This document shows positions 43,831 through 56,400 of a stretch of DNA of 64,000 nucleotides, in pieces. The stretch is from the NCBI RefSeq assembly GCF_026151205.1, contig NC_087075.1, forward strand, positions 5,138,858-5,202,857, read 5' to 3'. Origin of the DNA: Bolinopsis microptera (taxonomy: Eukaryota; Ctenophora; Tentaculata; Lobata; Bolinopsidae). Position 1 is the stretch's first letter, and each line of letters begins with the position of its first letter. The position numbers and the translations under genes are program-made. The notes below the pieces were generated by a model. It had not been told where the DNA came from. It saw only the letters and a list, made by a program, of their open reading frames with translations, and did no database searches.

Positions 43831-45300
43831 GTCATAACAAAAGCTGGCAATTATCTTGAAGTTTGAAGGCCATTGAAACAATAATAACCTTGCGCAGTTG
43901 TTTTTTCAGGCTTCTGGTTACAAGGCATCTCAGTTTCCAGTACTTATAATACCGCGGATGTAAGTCATAAGTGCATGCAACACTTATATGAACTGTTGAT
44001 ATTGTCAGTTGTAGCTAATGGACCACGTTTTGATTTTAGGCAACCAAATAGCATAGAAAATTAAGAAGATGTCAAAACAGCAGTACTTCCTAACTTCCTG
44101 CTCTGTTCTCTAAACCAAGTTGTTCAAAAGGGCAGGAATTATGTGGGACCACATGCCTCTGCAACCAATCTCCACCATAAAGAGATTTGTAATCCAGTCA
44201 CCACTAAAGCACTAATGATCCAGGAACTAGCTTTCTGTTGTTTTGGTTTTCTTTCCTTTCCACACTAGGTATTTAAGGTTATTCTTAATTCTCATCACTA
44301 CACGTCAGTTCAATCAGTATATCATACCTGATGAATAGAGCTATCTGATTAAAATAAAAATCCAACCTCTCAGCAGTGTTGTAGATACGAACTTTCCGGT
44401 AGACAAACTCCAACCGCCAGATGCTATTCGACAATAGGAGGAACCCGACAATTTTTGACCATAAAGACCCCATCGAAAAGGGTCTTTCCAATCAACAGCC
44501 GGACTTTTTTTGATTAATCAAAATAAATGTTTATGATAAGGTATATAAGAATATATATGAAAGTCAGACCTGCTTCGCGAAAACTAACAGTTTTGTGAGC
44601 TAACAGATCCTGACTGATACTAATTTACACTAACTAATTAATAATCTTAACTATCTAAAACTAACTATCTAGCGAGTGTGCTAGTAGAGCAGCTTAACTT
44701 TGACTGTACTGTACTAAAACGTGTAACTTTAACTTGACTGTAGCTTAACCTCAACTGTACGAAAACTTGCTTAGTTTGGAACTTGTAAGACCTCGCCTAC
44801 AATTGCACTCCGCATTACCCGTCCGTTAACAAACAAAAAACAAAACAAAAAAAAACTTTCATTAGGTGTGTTGATGTGTAATCAAAATATTATGTCAAAG
44901 ATTTGTTATGAATATGAGAGTTGGACGATATATGTGTATGACTGTTAAGTACTAAAATTGTCTTTGATTAAAATTTCGTAGCTGAATAATGGAGATAGTG
45001 GTAAAATGAAAATCTTATCTGTAGTATTGCTATTTTAGGGGTGGCAGATAAGAAGTGGACCCATTTATGCATCTGATTGTTTCTGATTGTTTAGTCGTGA
45101 GAGCTTATTTGTGACACAATTAAATTGAATTAAATTAAAACAGCACGTGATTACATGTGCCGTATCGTGGCCAGGAGTTGACTCGTACATATATCACCAA
45201 CAGAATCTCCTACCAAAACTAAACTAAAATTCTCCAGCGTGTGATCTATCCTCAGCCAAAATATGACTATCATAATACTTGATCTACAGATGATAACATT
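43831..45300. other. Central region of the inverted-repeat structure, left part
   Basis: AT-rich sequence, no gene. On the minus strand it lies 3' of the AlkB-SGNH ORF, but no endonuclease or reverse transcriptase frame follows. Confidence 0.45.
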
Positions 45301-46714
45301 TCATTTCCCGATAACAAAACTGTCGCAGTCGCAAGAGTTGACCGATCGCAACCACTGACGCAGTGGCCAGGTCCAGTTCCTAAGGCCGTATCCCCTGCAC
45401 TTGCCAGTTTGGCGGCCATCTAGCAGTTCTATGGCGAGCACGAGTTGGCTAGAAATCATCCTCTTGGCTGCTAGGGTTAGGTGCGTGCCTCTGCCGTCTG
45501 ATCTGTCCAGAACCTGATCCACATGCTTCGAGATGCGGTCGCGTGTGAGTGCTGCATGTGAGTCAAAAAACTCGAGATTTGGGATAACACATGCCAACTG
45601 GTACATTATTCGATTGAAGTTGTTGACTTCACAGTTTAGCCAGCCACGGCGTGTGTGAAGTATCGAATTCACGACGAAAGTCGAGTGTGAGTATCTGGAG
45701 CAGTAGTACTTAAGCTTTTTAGAAGCCCATTGAGCGAGTGTTAGGCCAGACATTTGAGGATTGCGACTATCTTTATGCGTACTTAGGTCGTTGATTCCCA
45801 TCGCTAGAATAACATACTTCGAGTTTGGCAGATCTGTGAGGTAGTAGTTCTTTTTCCTGATGCAGCGGTAGTAGTTCTTTTTCCTGATGCAGCGGTGACC
45901 GCTAATTCTGCCAAAGATGTGCTCCGGGGTTGAACTGAGGATGGAATCGGTGACAAAGAGTATGCGATGCTTATATGCTGCAGTTTGTGGCGGTGGCTCG
46001 TGCTGCATGGGGGGTGCGGGAGGTTTCATGGGAGGGTCAACGATGTGACGGAAGGTGAAGGATATCCGTGGTTCCTGTACGGCTGGGTCAAAAAGAAGCT
46101 CATGGCTCCAATCATTCTGTGATTGAGCACTCATGACATGGATAGAACCGTGCTTAACTTAACTCTGTGCTCAGATAGGGGTCCAACTGGGAGGATGTCA
46201 CCTGTCCAGTCGCTCTCTCTGTTCAAGTTTTCCAAGTCTCCGTCATCCGAGTACGGGACTCCTTTACCGGGGACTGGGGGCCAGTCTTTGACACGTGCGT
46301 TCAGAGCAACAAGTTCGTCAACTTGTTTCTGTGCTTCTTCCACGAGACATGAAAAGTGTGACAAGGTTAGGTCATGAGACGTGGCAGCAGCTTCAAAATC
46401 TATACAAAGTTAGATTTTAAGTCGAGATTAATCTGCGACAGATATGTGGGTTTCAGATTCGGGTTAAATCTAGCTTGTCGTTTGTGAGACAGAGATCGTA
46501 GGTAATTTGCCTCGAACTGAATCTGCTCAACAGACAAATTGCCAGCGATCAGGAGTTCGTTACATGTTTTGCTCGAAAAAGAGTTAACACAGTAACTTAA
46601 AGTCTGGGTAGAAGAGTCAATCATCTTCTTACCTTCGAGAGATGGCGAGTTGGAGGTGTAGGAGTTGTCCCCTTTCCCAGGTGTAGCGCCGGGAGAAGAG
46701 GACGGGTGGCCCAC
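45301..46714 (-). pseudogene. Second AlkB-SGNH fusion ORF, decayed
   Basis: Three minus-strand frames join as one ancestral product with shifts near 46400 and 46133. The first (from 46714) is Ser-rich. The second has VPYSDDGDLENLNRES, like the VPxHSDDE iron-site loop of AlkB proteins but lacking the His codon. The third begins MSAQSQNDWSHELLFD (distal His) and EPRISFTFRHI, the classic R-x5-R 2-oxoglutarate-binding end. After a Pro-rich linker comes an SGNH domain: ILFVTDSIL (Ser block), ILAMGINDLS (block III) and DGRGTHLT (block V Asp and His). A 27-bp tandem duplication inserts an extra RCIRKKNYY (45849-45902). Domain order equals that of the LINE ORF1 at 16.5 kb, but the sequences are far apart. 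No ORF2 is present nearby on this strand. Confidence 0.65.
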
Positions 46715-46814
46715 CTCCGAAACTTACTTTATTATCCATCAAGATCTAAAAACAGTTTCAAATTATATCCGCCATATACGGCCGTAATATCTTAATATCG
46801 AATGAATTTCATAC

Positions 46815-47232
46815 TACACGCCACAGAATTAAAACCGTTTTGATCGAACGGTTGCACTGATGAGCTGAACGTTTGCGGAGTTAAAATCGCAAGCTACCAA
46901 CGCGATACTTCCGAATATAGTTGCGCGGCTTATTAGTAAAATTAAAAATTAGCTTTCGAATGTTTATTGTTCATTTTGATTTTTTTGCATATTGTTTTGA
47001 ATTAAATTATATCTAATTCACAATTTATAAATAAAATATATACTAATTACAACAATTTTTTATAAGCTTATTGTAGTCTGAAGCTAATTTTTAATTTTAC
47101 CTATAAGCCGCGCAACTGCCTTTTGAAAGTTTCGCGTTTGTGGCTCGCGATTGTAACTCCGCAAACGTTTAGCGCCTTACCCATGTTACACCAGCTCGAT
47201 CAGGCCGAACGTTTTTAATTCTGTGGCGTGTA
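46815..47232. repeat. 418-bp MITE with long imperfect inverted repeats
   Basis: TACACGCCACAGAATTAAAA at the left end recurs inverted at the right. The arms stay alignable for about 150 bp (AACGTTTGCGGAGTTA, TTGCGCGGCTTAT, AAAATTAAAAATTAGCTT). The middle is AT-rich. It sits about 100 bp upstream of the AlkB-SGNH pseudogene. Confidence 0.8.
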
Positions 47233-48529
47233 CGACCTGTATAATTTATTCGTTATTATACTTAATATTCGTTACTATATTAAACTTAACTTGAAACTGC
47301 TAATTCGTTAGCCTCAATTGTCCCTTGCAGTTCAACCACTCCTACTAAGTCTCGTGATTGAGCTAAAAGGTCGCCGAACATCTTATTTTAAAGCCTTATC
47401 GATTTCCTATACGCATGATACTAGAAATGAAATTACAGAAGTTTTAAATTGTTTGACCAGGGTCATCGTTAAGATATCAAGATTGATGAAGCTGACAATA
47501 TTTGTGCTGGGATGTATTCGAAATAACACTGTCTAACATTTACCTTAATAAAGTTGTGTAGGCACAATCTTCAATGATAGAATGATGATACTAATGATAC
47601 TATGCAACAAAAGTATAGTGACAGAGATCTTTGCTAGATAACCGGCCTAATCCTTCGCCGTGCTGGGTTCCTGACCTTGCTTCATCTACACACACAAATG
47701 GTCAGAACACTGAACCCTATTTTAAATTATTTATGATCAGCTGAGAAGCAGTGGCAAACATATTCAATGGCTTTCAGATTTAAACTGAGACCAACAAAAT
47801 AGATAACATGCACACTAAAGTTAGGTTTAGGACACAGAACATGGCCACCATCTAGTCTTGTACAAATGATGTAAATACAAAATGAGCAGGCTAAAGACTG
47901 AAAGTATAGACGCTCACAACTACCATGAAAGAAACAACTGCAAAGATTGAATGCCTAAGTTATGTAATAAAGCAACCCAAGTAAGTGCCTTTAATAAATA
48001 CTTTCGTGATGTGTACAAGCAGAGCAGGTGATATACTATTTAAAATGTCAAAAGATCATCGACATGAAGTTCGTTGCTATAATCTTTGAATAGTGTCCTT
48101 CTTTTTCCAATCAATTTTGATAATCTGTTTTTATCGTAACCTTGTTCCCATTTCTTTCATTTCGAGAGGTCTAGTTGGTTTGTGAGCGATTGCTGGAGCC
48201 CGTAACTCTGTGAGACTGGGGATTTGTGCGTTAAACAGATAACGTCAAACTACATAGACTCATGTATGATCATACTGAGAATCGTCAAGACAGTGGACAC
48301 AGAAGGCGCCTTTTATTCGCTTTTGGCAAAAAGCAGAAGTGTTGAATGTTGATTGATGATCATTAGCCTAGATAAACTAAGAATGATTTTGAAGCACAGG
48401 GCGTTTGTTATCTTTCTGATGTGAGTTAGAAACTTAAAACTTTATATTTATATTAATGAGTTAATTAACAATCCTTGTTAAGCCCTTTTATAAAGTTTTT
48501 TTCTTTTGCTTTTACCTTCACGGCATCTC

Positions 48530-48805
48530 CTAAATTCTCACCGTCTTCCCATTCGCCCTGATCTCTCACTAACACAGCCTATTTCTCTGCAATATATCTC
48601 TTTATCCGACTTCTCATGACTTCCCAATCGCCTAGATCTCTCATACTCACGGCCTCTATCTCGCAATATATCTCTTCATCTGACTTCTCGTGACTTCCCA
48701 TTCGCCATGATCTCTCAAACTAACGACCTCTATCTCTGCAATACATTTCTTTATCCGACTTCTCATGACGTCCCACTCTCCAAAAGCCCTCACACTCACG
48801 GCCAC
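48530..48805. repeat. ~75-bp tandem repeat, three to four diverged copies
   Basis: Landmarks GCAATATATCTCTT...GACTTCTCATGACTTCCCA recur at 48589, 48663 and 48738 (steps 74 and 75 bp). Confidence 0.8.
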
Positions 48806-48950
48806 TATGTATGCAAGCAGCACTCACATCGTCATACAAATGACAATTTATAGCTGTTAAGAATCATAAAGAAGTTATAAACATATTTCATCAAAGAAGT
48901 AAAATCGAGCTGTGAACACGATTATCAGTATTCAATTAGTAATGGAAAGC

Positions 48951-49003
48951 ATATCATGTCACCAGCACATAATTGATATATGTGCTGGTTCTCACCATGA
49001 TAT
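48951..49003. ncRNA. Stem-loop of precursor-miRNA-like size, function unknown
   Basis: ATATCATG pairs with CATGATAT, and ACCAGCACATA pairs with TATGTGCTGGT, with a small asymmetric bulge between and a short loop. A stem of 19 pairs is near the lower limit for a microRNA precursor. It may equally be a short palindromic repeat. Confidence 0.2.
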
Positions 49004-50220
49004 ATTAGCAAGGAATCATTTTACTTCAGAGCAATCGTAACCATTGTTATTTTATTCATTAGAGCTAGACCCTGTTAAGTTGTTTGCCCAGTTATGATAT
49101 GCTATTAGGATATCACTGGACTTTATTGCAGACGTTTTTGCCGACTCAATCAATCATAATCACCTAATATGATCTGTTGATTCGGACTGCGGACTGTTTT
49201 AACGTGTATGATCCTAATTTCTGCATACAGTAATTCTCCTGGTCACGATCAAGTAAATGAGTAGGTGAAATGAGTGTGCCTTACTAGACTTCAACAATAA
49301 ACTTACAAAGGTAAGAAGTGTGTCTCACTGAAAATGTCTAAATAGAATTGAAAAGAATGTCTGAATAATCTGGGCGAATAAATGTAGTGTCGTATAATAA
49401 TATCACTTTACAATAAATCCAAATTCTCGATACTTGCTTGATTAAACGTACTGAAGACTTCATAAGAATATGCTAAAAGGGGACCCCGGTAATAAGCTTG
49501 TCAGCCCTTAAATAGGCTGCTGAAATGGGTGACTCATTCACGCGTGACTACATAATGACTACATAAACTTCCGCCTACTTACACGTAGAGCGTAAAGATA
49601 AGTGGAACTAAAATCTATATGAATGTAACCTTGCACTAAAAGGGCTCTAAAAGATGCTCAATACAAAACCTACGAAATTACTTTACCCTTGTGGACTATA
49701 TAATGAACTAACTATTTAACTATAATGAAAACTGTGCTAAAAACCTAACTTAACACTTGACCCTAATAATTTGACCCTAATCCTACTTTACTACAAAACG
49801 AAGTTAGTAAGTATCCTCCGCTGACCGCTATTCCCGCACATTTAATTGCCTGCTTAAATCGCCTGGCAAATCTGATGAAATTCTACCCAGTTTCAAATTA
49901 AGTCAGTTTGGGAGGCCTGGCACCTGATAGATGTGAACCAGCTACTGAACTATTTATGGGCATTATTATGCTGTTAGAAAGTTCATCCTCGGTGTTCACG
50001 TTTAGGATCGTTCGCATATTACGTAATCACTTTTTACACAAATTTTACACCCCCCCCCACTCCGTAACCAGTTCTACACATAGCTATCGTGTCAAAATTA
50101 CACTAGCATAATCATTTGGAATCCCCTCCCCCCCCCCCCCCCCCCCAACCTTCGGCTAATTACGTAATATTTGAACGAATCCTTTCTAAACTCTACACGT
50201 TCAGACTTAATGTAATAAGA

Positions 50221-50470
50221 TTAATCTCGTGCATGTTCGGCGTTCGCTTGGATGCCACTGTCAGAGCTAACTGGGTGGGCGTTTGTAACTGTGCTAACTA
50301 GTTCTGGCTGCACTTTATCAATCTTATCCTGCAGGCATTTTAAAGCTGACCGGAAATTCCTTAATTCATTCTCCAGCTCAGAAATCTTAGGGTCACCTGC
50401 CTCTAAACCATCTTTCTCCTCCACAGCCTTATCTATGCTCGACTTAATCTCACCTTTTGGACCATGCAGA
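50221..50470 (-). pseudogene. Coiled-coil fragment, probable LINE ORF1 remnant
   Basis: The frame (GPKGEIKSSIDKAVEEKDGL, then ISELENELRNFRSALKCLQDKIDKVQ) is a heptad-rich coiled coil of the kind found at the start of LINE ORF1 proteins. It breaks at about 50470, exactly where an oppositely oriented reverse transcriptase fragment begins. The family is not assigned. Confidence 0.4.
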
Positions 50471-50588
50471 CAATATTCTAAAGACCCTCAATAGTGGCGA
50501 TGAAGTGGATGTTATATACCTGGATTACGCCAAAGCGTTTGACAATGTAGATCACAACATTATTCTAGCTAAAAAACTCTACTCGTGA
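50460..50588 (+). pseudogene. LINE reverse transcriptase fragment, motif A
   Basis: Forty-two codons encode DVIYLDYAKAFDNVDHNIIL, the motif A region (catalytic Asp in LDYAKAFD) of a non-LTR reverse transcriptase, then a stop. Its sequence differs from the LINE at 21.7 kb (FIDLSKAFDTISHEKLL). Truncated at both sides. Confidence 0.75.
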
Positions 50589-50753
50589 GCAGCATAAAAT
50601 TTGTGTGGTTTGTGGTAAGTATTGTGGACTGAGTGTTTGTAGACTTCCAATCAAATCTGCACTTAATCCATGGAGTAACTTTGGAAAGTTGTAAATTTCT
50701 GTCGCAGGCAAGTGGCAAAAAGGCCGGTAAACTTAACTTCAGAGAGTTCATGA

Positions 50754-53063
50754 ATCCGAGATTTTGGAAACATTTTGGAAACATGTGACAGAATTGTGAC
50801 AGAATTGTGACCTATTTGGAAACATGCCCTTGTAGCCGTAATTTTGCCTGGACTGACTTGGAATCGATCTGGCATGGTTGAGGGACATGTGTACTATCAT
50901 GTCTAACCACTCAGAAGTGCGAAATATTGCCCTGGTTCATGGAATGAACGAAATGAACAAAAAATGAACATTATCCTAGAATCGCCTGAAATGAGCTGAA
51001 ACCGATTGGGGTCGATTGGTAATGATACCAGAAGTGTCCCTGACAAGTTTGGTGGGTCTAGTATGTTAAGAAAGTGCTCTGGGGCAATGTTTCCATTTTG
51101 GTTTCAGAGTAGTTGAGATCGTGGAAACATTTGTGACCGATTTGGAAACATGCCCTTGTAGCCGTAATTTTGCCTGGACTGACTTGGAATCGATCTGGCA
51201 TGGTAGAGGGACATGTGTACTATCATGTCTAACCACTCAGAAGTGCGAAATATTGCCCTGGTACACTGTACACTGTACACTGTACACTGGACACTGGACA
51301 CTGGACACTGGACACTGGACACTGGACACTGGACACTGGACACTGGACACTGTTGATACGAATTTCTCTGATTGTGTTCAATTTAAGCTGTTGCTTAACA
51401 ATGTTACAGACAACAGCTTAAATTGAACACTGTACACAGTGTGCAGTGTAAAATGTACACTGTACACTGTACACTGTACACTGTTGATACGAATTTCTCT
51501 GATTGCTTGAAATGTAACAATGTTACAGACAACAGCTAAAATTGAACAGCACTGCACACTGTACACTGTACACTGTACACTGGACACTGTACACTGTACA
51601 CTGTACACTGTACACTGTACAATCGATCTGGCATGGTAGAGGGACATGTGTACTATCATGTCTAACCACTCAGAAGTGCGAAATATTGCCCTGGTTCATA
51701 GAATGAACGAAATGAACAAAAAATGAACATTATCCTAGAATCGCCTGAAATGAGCTGAAACCGATTGGGGTTTCCGCCAAAGATAGAAAGAAGGGTTGTG
51801 TTAAGAAGGTCTTCGGTGAATAAGGGAATTTCTGGACAGGAGGATGTCGAGGGGAGGTGATGCGAGTTTGCCACGAGTTTTTTGCTAAGTTCATAGATGG
51901 GATGATTGAATGTGGAGTCACTCTATCGTACGCCTTTTAAAGTAATATCTTTGCAGATACAACGACAGATACAACGACTGTTGACACCGAAAATCTTACT
52001 ATATTTTAGTCTTGAGTCTTGACACAGAATTCTAGAGAGCTGTATGCATCATGTACAGCTCCTCATTTAACCCTCACACTAATATTTGCTTCTCTCGACC
52101 ATTCGGCAATATTTCGGACTTATGAGTGGTTAGAAATGTTAGTAGGTACACATGTCCCTCTACCATACCAGATCGATTCTGCCCAGGCAGAATTGCGGCT
52201 ACAAGGGCATGTTTCCAAATCGGTCACAAATGTTTCCACCATCTCAACTACTCTGAAACTAAAATGAAAACATTGCCCCAGAGCCCTTTCTTAACATGTT
52301 AGACCAGCCAAACTTCTCAGGGACACTTCTGGTATCATTACCAATCGATCCCAATTGGTTTCGGCTCAGTCCAAGGCATTTTGAGACAATGTTCATTTTT
52401 TGTTCATTTCATTCATTCCATGAATCAGGGAAATATTTCACAGGAGGCTTAAAATGTAAGTACTCATGCCACTGTATCATACCAGGGCAAATCCAACTCA
52501 GTTCACGGACATATACAGCCAAAAAAATGTTTCCAAATCGGGCACAAATGTTTCCACGAGCTCAACTACACCAAAATGGAAACATTGCCCCAGAGCCCTT
52601 TCTGAACATGCTAGACCCACCAAACTTCTTAGGGACACTTATGGTATCAATACCAACCGATACCAATCGGTTTCAGCTCAGTCCAGGGCATTCTGAGACA
52701 ATGTTCATTTTTTGGTCATTTAATTCATTCCATGAATCAGGGAAATAATTCACAGGAGGCTTAAAATGTTAGTACTCATGACACTGTATCATACCAGGGC
52801 AAATCCAACTCAGTTTACGGACATATACAGCCAAAAATATGTTTTTAATCCTGTCACAAATGTTTCCACGAACTCGGATTCAACTTCTGACTTCAGATGT
52901 AACACGCCAAAACCAAAGTATTAAAGCTCTTTGGCAAGCATCGAGTACGATACGACGCGCAATTGTGCTTGAAGTGACGACGCGCACGAGCGATAAGGAG
53001 CTACTTATCGCTCGATCGACCGAGCGATAAGTCCGCGCGGCACCCGACTACCATGAGCCTTAT
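50754..53063 (-). repeat. Right inverted-repeat arm
   Basis: Inverted counterpart of 41103-43830. It is about 420 bp shorter, mainly in the 7-bp arrays (AGTGTCC complement at about 51260-51350 and 51555-51620), and holds one copy of the 18-bp hairpin (51376-51428) instead of three. The encoded 63-codon outer frame differs from its partner at one residue. Confidence 0.85.
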
Positions 53064-53408
53064 AGCGGTTAAAACAGTGCCAGTGCCAGAAAGCTTGTTC
53101 GTCAAATTTCTCTTCTCGAAACTGACGAAATTTTTCGGGCAAAACCCTTAGCTTAAAGAATTTTATCTGGCTGAAAACGATTTGAGAGTGGACAAATTCT
53201 TGGTACCTCGGAATACTTGGTACCTCTAATTCTATTTTAGCTGACATATAACCAGCTCTATAAATTTGGTTTCTATTATTTATTTCGGTTAAACTTTTGG
53301 GAGGTAGCAGTGGAGAATGTGGGATGTTTTTGAATAGTTGCCAAGCTTTGCCAGAAAGTTGCACATATGAATAACACCTGAACAGCAAATGAGGATTTTC
53401 TGTCCAGA
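53064..53408 (-). CDS. Exon-like coding segment cut by the inverted repeat
   Basis: Directly after a TTATTTATTTTAG acceptor (minus strand), a frame of about 114 codons runs without stops: TENPHLLFRCYSYVQLSGKA, then SLTEINNRNQIYRAGYMS and FRQFREEKFDEQAFWHWHCF. It ends where the inverted repeat begins, and the frame then reads into repeat sequence. The composition looks coding, but I recognise no family. It may be an exon interrupted by the 12-kb structure, or part of an unknown element. The left flank at 41102 does not continue it. Confidence 0.4.
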
Positions 53409-56400
53409 CTAAAATAAATAACTGTTAATAACTCCCAGCGAGGAACCTAAGATTCATAATTCGAACTATCTATCATTTTCCACAGACTGCCGTAAGTGTA
53501 TATTCATTATTCAAGTAGTTTATTATGTTATATTATACTTGAAAAATAGAGTTAAGTTATTTAATAGCTTCTTCCGCACCCAAACCTCTCATTAATTATT
53601 GAGACTGTCTGAAAATAAACGTAAGTTAACCTAATTATGAGGGTTCACCTATTTTAGTACTTCAACACGAAACACAACGGTATTCGGTCACCTTACAATT
53701 TTAAATGCTGGTTGCATTTTTTCACAATTTCATGTTTTTAATCACAATCAAATCACCTATATTCCTATAAACAATGCCTTTTTTCTATAGTCTCATCACT
53801 TATGATGCATGCCCCTTTTCAACATTACCATAGCAACACTAACTAGTTACCATAACAACAGCCCGTTATCTAGTTAATTAACCCCGAATCCCCCAACTAT
53901 CATCCAACTACTACCAAGCAATAAAAACACGATGATAACAAACATCTCAGCTTCCCCCTCTCAAAAACCCCTGTCAATAAAACCCTAAAATATGCAAGGT
54001 ATTCATATCTAGCACGACAATCACCCCTTTGAACACCTCCAAAATTCTCAAGCTCCAACAATTAACAAGGTACTCATTAGTCAGGAAGTGGTCACATGAC
54101 CGCCCAGCATTTCCCAGAAGCACGCCCTAATTCCTACCGGACCCACGATCATCCTCACCCGGCTACCATAGGATCACACTAACTGTTAAAAGATTGCAGG
54201 ATTAACAGCTGGATTTGCATGTTGAGCGGAAGTTGTGACGGCCCCCTCTCGTATGTGATACTTTCCCCTGTCAGCTCTACGGATAACAGGGTTTCTCTCT
54301 CGCTGATGATATAAATTTGCGAGAATTAACAGCTGCCAGGTTTATATTGTACAGTTACCATGACAACAGTTTTATAGCGTCTAACGTGAGCTGGGTTGGT
54401 GATGAGTGAAAGAGATCAGGATCCTGATCATGTGAGGGTAGTTACCATAGCAACACTAACTGGTTACCATAGCAACAGTAAATCAGAGGGAGGGTAGGCA
54501 GTCATGTTTTTTGTGATGAGAATCTGGGGGAACGGTACTTGGAAGGGTTCCCGCTAATCTTGGAGATCTGAAGAGAGAAATTTGCGCCGTTACGTGTTGT
54601 CAAGTGGTGTGACGTCACGTCACAATATGCCCTTATATGGTACATAATTTCGCAGTGATGACCATATTAGGACAAATCACGTGGTGCTGCCCCCCGGAGA
54701 AGAAGCCGACAGAAGAAATCAATTGTGACAGGGCCGGCCCTAACAGACATACCGGCTACAAGCTTTATAGTAACCGTGGTAACCAGTAGACATTCCTGGT
54801 ATAACAGTTAGTCACGTGATTATACTTTATAGCCACTTGTCAGATAGTTACTGTGCTCGAAATAGCACCAGTACAACTGAGACCCCTTAAAAAGTAACTA
54901 CTCTGCAGAACCTGGAGCGTGGAGATTTTATTTGCTGGGAGTTTTTAATAACGGGGCGGATTCTAGATATGTTGTATCCATGAGTGGAGGGGTTCTAGTG
55001 CTTGGTTACTGTCCTCTGAGTTGCTACATTGAATTATTGTACGTTTTGATAATGAATAACAGGCAGATTCAAGATTCTGTAGATTCGTGAGTGTGTGGCA
55101 TGATCGATATCTCATATGTTTTATCCTACATACCAACAGGCAGGTACTCTAGATCAATAAGTGAAGTTATTCCAGTTCTCTTTCTTTAGTGATAAATACA
55201 ATAGATCAGCAGCTCTCTTGGAGGTGGAGGGACATAAAAAGGTAGCAGCCCTATAACTTGTCTTATAGCAACACACCGCTACTACTTATAGCAACACACC
55301 GACCTGCCACAACAACAAAGAAGATCTCGCCTCATTCTCCCCAATAAAAAGTGCAATAAAAAGTGCATCCCATTGAAGGAGAAACTGCACCAGCTTGGAG
55401 CTAAATTATCGAGGGTCACTTCTCCAACCCCCTTTGTGGGGAATCAATAAATCAACTCTCAGTATTTATAATTCAATACTTTACCAAGTATTGTTGTGTC
55501 AAGCTCTTTTTGTTGTTTGCACAAGAGTCAGAGCTGGGCACGTGTTCATTGTTGCTAGGTGACAGTTGAGTCAGGAATGATGACAGGTGCAGCAGAAGAG
55601 GTATTGATATTGTTTGAAGTAGATTTATTACCCAACAAGGGGCAAGCTATCAGGAGGGAATTTTCTTATCGACACGAGCCCCGGAGGGGGTGTTCTAAAG
55701 TTCTAATAATGATATAACATTCTCATAAGTTCGGTTGATCATATTGTTTAAAACAAAACATTTACGAGAATGTCAGTATGTGCTTATCTTGATTAGTTTG
55801 AAAACTTTGACCGGTCATGTACAATGTTATACATATAGTAGTAGTAGTATAATACAAACTGTAACAATAACTTCTGGCCCAGGATTCATTTCTAATCACA
55901 TATCCTCGCCCTATTGTCGTCATGGTAGCATGGCCTATCCAATGTTCATTGTTGCTAGGTAACAGCCCTAACCACTGTTCTTCAGCCTCATTTCCACTGG
56001 CTACTCCTTAAGGAACTCCTTGCGCTACAAACCTTACACGTGCCTACCAGAGATCACGTGTAACCGTGATAGAATGTCAAACAATAACCCTGCACGCCCT
56101 ATATCAATCAGTTCTCCCCACTCACAATCAATCAATCTGGAGCACGTGATCAATCTACTGGAGCACGTGCAACTATCAGGAGGTTTGCCGTATATTCCGG
56201 ACGGAAGTCTATTGTTCCCATGGTTACCACGGAATATATCTCTTTTGTTACTATGATAATCGAGGAATATCGCTTTCTCAAATCTCAATCAATTTTCTCA
56301 TCAAATCTAACAGCTACTCTCCCGGCTATAGGGTCACAATGAGAATCCAGGCTACTAATACACCACCGTGATCTCTACTTTGTCTAAACTTTAACAGACA

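Larger units (their letters stand above)
47233..50220. other. Central region of the inverted-repeat structure, right part
   Basis: No gene accepted. A 72-codon frame at 47318 has no recognisable pattern. It contains a 75-bp tandem repeat and a stem-loop (listed separately), plus C homopolymer runs near 50051 and 50129-50146. Confidence 0.45.
41103..53063. mobile_element. 12-kb structure with multi-kilobase terminal inverted repeats
   Basis: The left arm (41103-43830, 2.7 kb) and right arm (50754-53063, 2.3 kb) are near-identical inverted copies around a 6.9-kb centre. Each outer end starts ATAAGGCTCATGGTAGTCGG and has a subterminal palindrome ACTTATCGCTCG...CGAGCGATAAGT. No transposase was found and no clear target duplication is visible (ACC on the left, AGC on the right). 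It may be a large non-autonomous foldback element or a segmental inverted duplication. The centre holds a decayed AlkB-SGNH ORF, a MITE and LINE fragments. Confidence 0.65.
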
